5,267 bases of DNA from JAYGED01 sp046582565 (GTDB lineage: Bacteria > Pseudomonadota > Alphaproteobacteria > JAAXGF01). Made by a program: the position numbers and the translations under genes. The notes under the pieces are model-generated. The model had not been told where the DNA came from, did no database searches, and saw only the letters and a list, made by a program, of their open reading frames with translations. Positions 1-4,912 of this stretch are shown in pieces; position 1 is the stretch's first letter, and each line of letters begins with the position of its first letter. The stretch covers positions 1 through 5,267 of the forward strand of contig JAYGED010000278.1 of the NCBI GenBank assembly GCA_046582565.1, in the 5' to 3' direction.

Positions 1-47
1 CATCGCCGCCCAAGGCCCCTGATCATTGCGGCATGTGCCGCCGCATG

Positions 48-89
48 AACCCCAAAAATCAACCTCCAACCCCTTCAAAAACACACTTC
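48..89 (+). terminator. G-free, C-rich stretch resembling a Rho utilisation site
   Basis: This 42-base stretch has 18 C, 18 A, 6 T and no G on the plus strand. C-rich, G-poor RNA with little structure is the hallmark of a rut site. It would therefore suit Rho-dependent termination of a rightward transcript entering from the left edge. It follows the candidate plus-strand stops at 20-22 and 46-48. The assignment rests on base composition only. Confidence 0.35.
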
Positions 90-134
90 GAAAACCGCCG
101 TCAACCCGACCGATAAGGCTCGTTCGCCTCAGAT

Positions 135-185
135 TATCCGATGGTCATGAATAATGCGGGTTAGCCGGTTCAATCCATTCGGATA
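135..185 (-). terminator. Long imperfect stem just after the asd stop
   Basis: TATCCGATGG at 135-144 pairs with CCATTCGGATA at 175-185, giving ten base pairs with one bulged base. Inside, TGAA at 148-151 can pair with TTCA at 169-172, and CGG at 157-159 with CCG at 165-167. The stem begins five bases after the asd TAG in the leftward transcript. There is no T-run after it, so it is not a standard intrinsic terminator. It may mark or protect the 3' end of the leu-asd mRNA. Confidence 0.35.
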
Positions 186-190
186 TCGAT

Positions 191-1204
191 CTAGATGTGA
201 TAGGCGATCAGGAGTTCGGCGATCTGTACGGCGTTGAGGGCAGCACCCTTGCGCAGATTGTCGGACACCACCCATAGGGCCAGGCCGTTGTTCACCGTCG
301 GGTCGCGGCGGATGCGTGAGACGTAGACCGCGTCATCGCCGACGCATTCGATGGGCGTGATATAGCCGCCGTCGTCGCGCTTATCGACCACCACGATCCC
401 CGGCGCGTTGGCCAGGGCCTTGCGGGCCTCTTGCACGCGGATCGGCTTCTCGAATTCGATATGGATGGCCTCGGAATGGCCGACGAAAACCGGAACCCGC
501 ACGCAGGTCGCCATAACTTCGATGTCCGGATCGAGGATCTTCTTGGTCTCCTGGACCATCTTCCATTCTTCCTTGGTCGAGCCGTCTTTCATGAACACGT
601 CGATATGCGGAATCACGTTGAAGGCGATGCGCTTGGTGAAGTTCTTGATGGTCGGTTCGTTGTTGGCGTACATCCCCTTGGTCTGGTTCCACATCTCTTC
701 CATGGCGCTGCGCCCGGCGCCCGAGACCGCCTGATAGGTGGCGACGACGATGCGCTCGATGGTGGCGAGATCATGCAGCGGCTTCAAGGCCACCAGCATC
801 TGCATGGTCGAGCAATTGGGGTTGGCGATGATGTTGCGCGCCTTGTAGCCGGCGACGGCTTCGGAATTGACCCCGACGACCACCAGGGGAACGTCTTCGT
901 CCATGCGGAAATGCGAGGTGTTGTCGATCACCACGCAGCCTGCGGCCGCGGCGCGCGGGGCATGCTCGGCGGAAACCGAGCCACCCGGCGAGAACAGGGC
1001 GATGTCCGTTCCGGTGAAGTCGTAGGTGGCGAGATCCTCGACCACAAGCACCTTTTTGTCACCGAACGAGACTTCCCGGCCCTTGGATTTTGCAGACGCT
1101 AGGGCGACTACTTCATCGACCGGAAACTCGCGCTCGGCGAGAATGCTCAGCAGCTCATAGCCGACAGCGCCCGTGGCGCCGGCAACGGCAATTTTATATC
1201 CCAT
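191..1204 (-). CDS. asd: Aspartate-semialdehyde dehydrogenase
   Basis: Asd reduces 4-aspartyl phosphate to aspartate 4-semialdehyde with NADPH. This is the common step toward lysine and diaminopimelate (cell wall), threonine and methionine. The N-terminus MGYKIAVAGATGAVG is the dinucleotide-binding glycine-rich loop. FSPGGSVSAEHAPRAAAAGC with VVIDNTSHFRMD follows at about 71-104. NPNCSTMQM contains the catalytic Cys131, TYQAVSGAG contains Gln158, and RVPVFVGHSEAIHIE carries Arg236 and the general-base His243. These correspond to the E. coli active-site Cys, Gln, Arg and His. At 337 residues it belongs to the shorter bacterial Asd type rather than the 367-residue E. coli enzyme. The start lies 13 bases after leuB, with GAGGAG nine bases upstream. 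It is the last gene of the visible run; its TAG stop at 191-193 is followed by a long imperfect stem. The function is secure. Confidence 0.98.
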   Translation of the reverse strand: MGYKIAVAGATGAVGYELLSILAEREFPVDEVVALASAKSKGREVSFGDKKVLVVEDLATYDFTGTDIALFSPGGSVSAEHAPRAAAAGCVVIDNTSHFRMDEDVPLVVVGVNSEAVAGYKARNIIANPNCSTMQMLVALKPLHDLATIERIVVATYQAVSGAGRSAMEEMWNQTKGMYANNEPTIKNFTKRIAFNVIPHIDVFMKDGSTKEEWKMVQETKKILDPDIEVMATCVRVPVFVGHSEAIHIEFEKPIRVQEARKALANAPGIVVVDKRDDGGYITPIECVGDDAVYVSRIRRDPTVNNGLALWVVSDNLRKGAALNAVQIAELLIAYHI

Positions 1205-1213
1205 ATCTTAAGT

Positions 1214-1219
1214 CTCCTC
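1214..1219 (-). promoter_or_regulatory. Ribosome binding site of asd overlapping the leuB stop codon
   Basis: GAGGAG on the minus strand lies nine bases before the asd ATG and shares bases with the leuB TGA stop (1218-1220). The overlap ties asd to leuB transcription and suggests that termination on leuB helps load ribosomes at asd. Confidence 0.8.
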
Positions 1220-2330
1220 AGCGCGCCAGCTTGTCGAGTTCGGCGAGCAGGGCGTCGCCCATCATGGCGGTCGAGACCTTGGTCATGCCGGGCTGCATGA
1301 TGTCGGCGGTGCGCAGGCCCAATTCCAGCACCGCGATGACCGCCTGACCGATCAGGTCGGCCTCCTCGGCGGCGCCCAGGGAATAGCGCAGCAGCATGGC
1401 CAGGCTCTGCACCTGGGCGAGCGGGTTGGCCAGTTCCTGGCCGGCGATGTCGGGGGCGCTGCCATGGACCGGCTCGTACAGGCCCTGGCTGAAGCCGTCG
1501 GCGTCGGTCTCCCCCAGAGAGGCCGAGGGCAGCATGCCGAGAGAGCCGGTCAGCATGGCCGCACAATCCGACAAAATATCGCCGAACAGGTTGGTGGTGA
1601 CCATCACGTCGAACTGCTTGGGCGCGCGCACCAACTGCATGGCGGCGTTGTCCGCATACATATGCTGGAGTTCCACATCCGGGTATTCGGCGTCGTGCAG
1701 GGCCTGGATTTCCTCGCGCCACAGCATGCCGCTTTCCAGCACATTGGCTTTGTCCAGGGAATGGACCAGGCCACCCCGTTTGCGCGCCAGCTCGAAGGCG
1801 ACCTTGCCGACGCGACGGATTTCGGCGGTGGAATAGATCTCGGTGTTGATGCCGACGCGGCTGCCGTCGGCCAGGGTCTCGATGCCGCGCGGCTCGCCGA
1901 AATAGATCCCGCCGGTGAGTTCGCGCACGATCATGATGTCGAGGCCGGTGACCAGTTCGGACTTGAGGGACGAGGCCTCGGCGAGGGGGCCAAAAACCAC
2001 CGCCGGGCGCAGATTGGCGAACAGCTCAAGCTCCTTGCGTAGGCCGAGCAGGCCGCGCTCGGGCTTCAAGGAAAAGTCCAGACCATCCCATTTCGGCCCG
2101 CCCACGGCGCCGAGCAGCACCGCGTCGCTCTGCTTGGCTGCGGCCAGGGTCTCATCGGGGAAGGGGGTTCCCGTGACGTCATAGGCGGCGCCGCCGATAA
2201 GCCCTTCATTCACGTCGAAGCCGACGCTACGGTTTTTGGCCAGCCAGTCGACGATGCGCAGCGCCTGGGCCGTGACTTCGGGGCCGATGCCGTCGCCCGG
2301 CAGGACCAGCAGATTACGATTGGCGGACAT
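1218..2330 (-). CDS. leuB: 3-isopropylmalate dehydrogenase
   Basis: LeuB oxidises and decarboxylates 3-isopropylmalate to 2-oxoisocaproate with NAD+ in leucine synthesis, as a cytosolic homodimer. The 370 residues fit the family (363 in E. coli). Visible features in order are GDGIGPEV at residues 12-19, LLGAVGGPKWD at 72-82, the substrate-specific LRKELELFANLRP with R98 and R108, RELTGGIYFGEPRG with R136 and Y143, K194 in DKANVL, and D227 in YADNA. The decarboxylating-dehydrogenase signature NLFGDILSDCAAMLTGSLGM, with D251 and D255 for Mg2+, and the NAD-binding EPVHGSAPDIAG at 286-297 complete the set. These residues favour LeuB over isocitrate or tartrate dehydrogenase. The ATG has AAGGAA at 2341-2346, ten bases upstream. 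It starts 23 bases after leuD. Its TGA stop overlaps the ribosome binding site of asd. Nothing is missing or unusual in the protein. Confidence 0.98.
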   Translation of the reverse strand: MSANRNLLVLPGDGIGPEVTAQALRIVDWLAKNRSVGFDVNEGLIGGAAYDVTGTPFPDETLAAAKQSDAVLLGAVGGPKWDGLDFSLKPERGLLGLRKELELFANLRPAVVFGPLAEASSLKSELVTGLDIMIVRELTGGIYFGEPRGIETLADGSRVGINTEIYSTAEIRRVGKVAFELARKRGGLVHSLDKANVLESGMLWREEIQALHDAEYPDVELQHMYADNAAMQLVRAPKQFDVMVTTNLFGDILSDCAAMLTGSLGMLPSASLGETDADGFSQGLYEPVHGSAPDIAGQELANPLAQVQSLAMLLRYSLGAAEEADLIGQAVIAVLELGLRTADIMQPGMTKVSTAMMGDALLAELDKLAR

Positions 2331-2353
2331 TATGTTCGTGTTCCTTGGGGATT

Positions 2354-2965
2354 CTAGCCGTACAGCCAGGGCTCGGCGGCCTTATGGCGGGATTCAAAGC
2401 TGTCGATGACGGCGGACTTCGCCAACGTCTGGTCGATATCGTCGAGGCCGTCGATCAGGCATTGCTTGCGGAACGGGTCGATCTCGAAGGCGATCAAGCC
2501 GCCGTCGGGGCCGGTGATTTCCTGACTCTCCAAGTCGACGGTGACCATGGCGTTGGCGCCGCGCTCGGCGTCGTCCATCAGAAGATCGACCTGCTCCTGA
2601 GGCAGGATGACGGGCAGGATGCCGTTCTTGAAGCAGTTGTTGTAGAAAATGTCGGCGAAGCTCGATGCGATGACGCAGCGAATGCCGAAATCCAGCAGCG
2701 CCCAGGGGGCGTGCTCGCGGCTCGATCCGCAGCCGAAATTTTCGCCGGTGATCAGCAGGCTGGCCTCGCGATAGGCCGGCTTGTTGAGCACGAAATCGGG
2801 CTTCTCGACGCCGCTCTCATCGAAGCGCATTTCGTCGAACAGGTTCTTGCCCAGGCCAGTGCGCTTGATGGTCTTGAGGAACTGCTTGGGGATGATCATG
2901 TCGGTATCGACATTGATCATCGGCAGGGGTGCAGCAACACCCCGCAGGGTGGTGAATTTATCCAT
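2354..2965 (-). CDS. leuD: 3-isopropylmalate dehydratase small subunit
   Basis: LeuD is the swivel-domain subunit that pairs with LeuC to form isopropylmalate isomerase; it supplies substrate-recognition residues. The 203 residues match the family (201 in E. coli). Signatures are NVDTDMIIPKQFLK at residues 18-31, GENFGCGSSREHAPWALLDF at 74-93, then GIRCVIASSFADIFYNNCFK with NGILPVIL, and the C-terminal DGLDDIDQTL. The chosen ATG gives the standard N-terminus MDKFTTLRGVAAPLPMINVD. No clear Shine-Dalgarno is present in the 15 bases between the stop of the RDD gene and this ATG, so translation is probably coupled to the upstream gene. LeuD is separated from its partner gene leuC by that RDD gene, although the two products are needed in equal amounts. 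The stop is TAG at 2354-2356 and leuB follows after 23 bases. The identity is certain. Confidence 0.98.
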   Translation of the reverse strand: MDKFTTLRGVAAPLPMINVDTDMIIPKQFLKTIKRTGLGKNLFDEMRFDESGVEKPDFVLNKPAYREASLLITGENFGCGSSREHAPWALLDFGIRCVIASSFADIFYNNCFKNGILPVILPQEQVDLLMDDAERGANAMVTVDLESQEITGPDGGLIAFEIDPFRKQCLIDGLDDIDQTLAKSAVIDSFESRHKAAEPWLYG

Positions 2966-2983
2966 GATTCAGGTCTCGTCTCA
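2966..2983 (-). promoter_or_regulatory. RDD gene stop / leuD start junction lacking a clear ribosome binding site
   Basis: The minus strand reads TGA (stop of the RDD gene, 2981-2983), then GACGAGACCTGAATC, then the leuD ATG. There is no AGGAG-like sequence at proper spacing; the best partial match is the weak GAGACGAG overlapping the stop. Ribosomes finishing the RDD gene probably reinitiate at leuD. This coupling is an inference from spacing and the weak site. Confidence 0.5.
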
Positions 2984-3415
2984 GGTTGTCTTGGGTTTGC
3001 GGATTACCAGGCAGTTGGTCATGATGTCGTGCAGCGCCTGTTTGCGCTCGGTGAAGCAGGCCATATAAAACCCGATGCCGAGCAGTATCCAGGAGGGGAT
3101 TTTGGCGAAATAGCGCCCGCTCGCGCGCTTGAACGAGATACGGTTGCCGGCCATATCGGAAACCACGATGCCGATCAGCATCTTGCCGACTGTCGCCTGT
3201 ATCGACGAGCTTTCCATCAGCGCGAAATAGAGCCACATGGCGATAAAAATCATCAGATTGAAGACGATAGCATAGCCGACGGTCGCCTCTTCGCTCACTT
3301 CGGCCACAGGAATCATGGCGACCATGGCAATGGTGGCGATTGTCTGGAAGGTGCCGAGCATAGTCGCATCGACACCAAATGCCGCGAAACGGCGCCAAAA
3401 ACCAGCGTATTCCAT
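2981..3415 (-). CDS. RDD-family small integral membrane protein
   Basis: This is a 144-residue membrane protein of the RDD family (Pfam RDD), named for conserved Arg and Asp residues. The N-terminus YAGFWRRFAAFGVDATML carries the R-x6-7-D signature (R8/R9 and D16) leading into a first hydrophobic segment at about 17-37. A second hydrophobic segment lies at about 47-67. It is followed by the typical ATVGKMLIGIVVSDMAGNRI (residues 74-93) and SFKRASGRYFAK. A third hydrophobic segment is at about 105-121, and the family C-terminal motif TERKQALHDIMTNCLVI, with D130, closes the protein. No signal peptide is apparent beyond the first membrane segment. The ATG has AAGGAG at 3424-3429, eight bases upstream. 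It begins 35 bases after leuC and stops 15 bases before leuD, so it is embedded in the leucine gene cluster. The family has no single established function; some members have been linked to ion transport or antiport. A role in leucine synthesis cannot be inferred beyond position. Family assignment is confident, function unknown. Confidence 0.88.
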   Translation of the reverse strand: MEYAGFWRRFAAFGVDATMLGTFQTIATIAMVAMIPVAEVSEEATVGYAIVFNLMIFIAMWLYFALMESSSIQATVGKMLIGIVVSDMAGNRISFKRASGRYFAKIPSWILLGIGFYMACFTERKQALHDIMTNCLVIRKPKTT

Positions 3416-3450
3416 TGCCTTTTCTCCTTAGCCCGTAAGGATGGGAAAAG

Positions 3451-4857
3451 TTACAGCAATTCGCGGACATCGGCGAGTCGGCCTCGAACCGCGGCGGCGA
3501 CGGCCATGGCCGGGCTCACCAGATGGGTTCGCCCGCCGCGTCCCTGGCGGCCCTCGAAATTGCGGTTCGAAGTCGAGGCGCAACGCTCGCCGGGCTCCAG
3601 CTTGTCGGCGTTCATGGCGAGGCACATGGAGCAGCCCGGCTCGCGCCATTCGAAGCCGGCCTCGGTGAAAATAGCATCCAGGCCCTCTTGCTCGGCCTGG
3701 AGCTTCACTTCGCCCGAGCCCGGCACCACCATGGCGCTCACGGATGCTGCGATCTTGTGGCCCTTGGCGACGGTGGCGGCGGCGCGCAAATCCTCGATCC
3801 GTCCGTTGGTGCAGGAGCCGATGAAGACCCGATCGATGGCGACCTCGGCGAGCGGCGTGCCGGGGGTTAGCGCCATATAGTCGAGCGAGCGCTGCATGGC
3901 CGCCCGGCGGCCCTCGTCGGCCTCGTCGGCCGGGTCGGGAACCGAAGCGGTGATCGGCAGCACATCTTCAGGGCTGGTGCCCCAGGTAACCTGCGGCGCG
4001 ATAGAGGCGGCGTCGATGGTGACGTCCTTGTCATAGCGCGCCCCCGGGTCCGACGGGAGTGCGCGCCAATGATCAACGGCGCGGCTCCAATCGTCACCGC
4101 TGGGCGCCATGGGCCGCCCCTGGATATAGTCGAAGGTGGTCTCGTCAGGCGCGATCAAACCGGCGCGCGCGCCGCCCTCGATGGTCATGTTGCAGACCGT
4201 CATGCGGCCTTCCATGGAAAGCGCCATGATCGCCGGGCCGGCGAATTCGATAACATGGCCGGTGCCGCCGGCGGTGCCGATCTCGCCGATGATGGCGAGG
4301 ATCAAATCCTTCGCGGTGATACCGGCCGACGGCGTCCCCTCGACGGTGATGCGCATATTCTTGATCGGGGTCTGGATCAGGGTTTGCGTCGCCAGCACAT
4401 GCTCGACCTCGGAGGTGCCGATGCCGAAAGCGAGCGCCCCGAAGGCGCCGTGGGTCGCGGTGTGGCTGTCGCCGCAGACGATGATCATGCCGGGCAGGGT
4501 AAAGCCCTGCTCGGGCCCGATGATATGGACGATGCCGGCGCGCCGGTCGTCCATGTCGAACAGGGGAATGCCGAATTCGGCGCAGTTTGCGCTCAGGGTT
4601 TCCACCTGAATGCGGGATTCCTCATCGCTGATGCCCTTTGAGCGGTCGGTGGTCGGCACGTTGTGGTCGGCAACCGCCAGTATCGATTGCGGGCGGCGCA
4701 CCCGGCGGCCGTTGTTGCGCAAGCCTTCGAAGGCTTGCGGGCTGGTCACCTCATGCACCAGATGGCGGTCAATATAGAGCAGGCAGGCGCCGTCCTCCTG
4801 GGTCTCCACGAGATGAGAGGCCCAGATCTTGTCAAACAGGGTGCGGGGCTCGGACAT
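3451..4857 (-). CDS. leuC: 3-isopropylmalate dehydratase large subunit
   Basis: LeuC is the catalytic [4Fe-4S] subunit of isopropylmalate isomerase. With LeuD it converts 2-isopropylmalate to 3-isopropylmalate in cytosolic leucine synthesis. The 468 residues match the usual length (466 in E. coli). Visible family signatures are LLYIDRHLVHEVTSPQAFEG from about residue 26, CGDSHTATHGAFG at 128-140, GTSEVEHVLATQTL near 147-160, and GGTGHVIEF near 197-205. The three cluster-ligand cysteines are C349 (in FIGSCTNGRIEDLRAA), C409 and C412 (in GCSMCLAMNAD), in the same spacing as E. coli C347, C407 and C410. The C-terminal block NRNFEGRQGRGGRTHLVSPA is intact. The ATG is supported by AAGGAG at 4864-4869, six bases upstream. 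The gene lies 45 bases after rplS with no leader peptide between. Two oddities are a perfect 22-bp palindrome covering codons 40-47 and a 9-bp tandem duplication encoding Ala-Asp-Glu repeats near residues 310-315, a variable part of the family. The function is secure. Confidence 0.98.
   Translation of the reverse strand: MSEPRTLFDKIWASHLVETQEDGACLLYIDRHLVHEVTSPQAFEGLRNNGRRVRRPQSILAVADHNVPTTDRSKGISDEESRIQVETLSANCAEFGIPLFDMDDRRAGIVHIIGPEQGFTLPGMIIVCGDSHTATHGAFGALAFGIGTSEVEHVLATQTLIQTPIKNMRITVEGTPSAGITAKDLILAIIGEIGTAGGTGHVIEFAGPAIMALSMEGRMTVCNMTIEGGARAGLIAPDETTFDYIQGRPMAPSGDDWSRAVDHWRALPSDPGARYDKDVTIDAASIAPQVTWGTSPEDVLPITASVPDPADEADEGRRAAMQRSLDYMALTPGTPLAEVAIDRVFIGSCTNGRIEDLRAAATVAKGHKIAASVSAMVVPGSGEVKLQAEQEGLDAIFTEAGFEWREPGCSMCLAMNADKLEPGERCASTSNRNFEGRQGRGGRTHLVSPAMAVAAAVRGRLADVRELL
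3912..3929. repeat. 9-bp tandem duplication within leuC
   Basis: CCTCGTCGG occurs twice in direct tandem on the plus strand. In leuC this encodes repeated Ala-Asp-Glu units near residues 310-315, in a variable loop of the large subunit where E. coli has an unrelated sequence. It keeps the frame and is probably a harmless slippage product. Confidence 0.7.
4718..4739. repeat. Perfect 22-bp palindrome inside leuC
   Basis: The half site CGCAAGCCTTC is followed directly by its exact reverse complement, with no spacer. It spans codons 40-47 of leuC (residues P-Q-A-F-E-G-L-R), a conserved stretch of the protein. In RNA it would fold as a 9-bp stem closed by the tetraloop UCGA. No T-run follows on either strand, so it is not an intrinsic terminator. 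The amino-acid sequence partly constrains the bases, but codon choice completes the symmetry. Function, if any, is unknown. Confidence 0.75.
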
Positions 4858-4863
4858 GGTCGG

Positions 4864-4869
4864 CTCCTT
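4864..4869 (-). promoter_or_regulatory. Ribosome binding site of leuC
   Basis: AAGGAG on the minus strand, six bases before the leuC ATG, is a strong Shine-Dalgarno sequence. It fixes the start that gives the normal LeuC N-terminus. It lies in the short rplS-leuC gap, so leuC can be translated independently even if transcribed with rplS. Confidence 0.85.
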
Positions 4870-4898
4870 CGCTAGCAGGGCTTTGGGGCCATAGCTCT

Positions 4899-4912
4899 GG
4901 AGTCAGGACTCC
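4899..4912. repeat. Short inverted repeat over the rplS stop codon
   Basis: GGAGTC-AG-GACTCC forms 6-base arms with a 2-base centre, overlapping the rplS TGA at 4903-4905. Each arm contains a GANTC site (4900-4904 and 4907-4911), the recognition sequence of the alphaproteobacterial CcrM methyltransferase. As RNA the stem would be 5 bp with a 4-base loop and has no following U-run, so it is a weak structure and not a convincing terminator. Confidence 0.5.

Larger units (their letters stand above)
1..190. other. Intergenic region downstream of asd; no supported gene
   Basis: No coding region can be assigned. On the plus strand all three frames are open at the left edge and stop at 20-22 (TGA), 46-48 (TGA) and 114-116 (TAA), so the 3' end of a convergent gene could lie here. 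On the minus strand an ATG at 24-26 and another at 1-3 could equally begin a gene running out of the window. The visible coding lengths are too short to decide. The region is poorer in GC than the genes and contains the G-free stretch and stem listed separately. Confidence 0.6.

Noticed and set aside
28..41. A GC hairpin (GCGGC-ATGT-GCCGC) as an intrinsic terminator
   Set aside because: No T-run follows on either strand and the stem is only five base pairs, so it does not qualify as a terminator.
49..100. A G-quadruplex in the minus-strand transcript beyond asd
   Set aside because: The G runs are mostly two to four bases with uneven spacing, enough at best for a weak two-layer structure; the opposite strand's rut-like composition is the simpler reading.
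45..116. A 23-residue plus-strand ORF starting at an ATG at 45
   Set aside because: It has no ribosome binding site, its codon use is unlike the neighbouring genes (many A/T third positions), and the frame is open upstream to the window edge. Nothing supports it as a separate small gene.
431..1102. A 223-codon plus-strand open frame opposite asd
   Set aside because: It lies wholly antisense to asd, whose catalytic residues are all visible. There is no family resemblance and the composition is typical of a shadow frame.
1464..2042. A 192-codon plus-strand open frame opposite leuB
   Set aside because: It is antisense to the intact leuB and has no recognisable motif.
2958..3470. A 170-codon minus-strand frame overlapping the RDD gene in another frame
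   Set aside because: Its Arg/His-rich translation lacks membrane segments, while the overlapping RDD frame has the full family signature and a good ribosome binding site.
2345..3880. A 511-codon plus-strand open frame opposite leuD, the RDD gene and part of leuC
   Set aside because: It runs antisense to three well-identified genes and across their gaps, shows no recognisable domain and is His/Asp/Gly-rich in the way antisense frames of GC-rich genes are. Its length comes from the scarcity of stops opposite GC-rich codons.
4069..4641. A 190-codon plus-strand open frame opposite leuC
   Set aside because: It is antisense to conserved leuC coding sequence and rich in Asp, Gly and His, as expected of a shadow frame.
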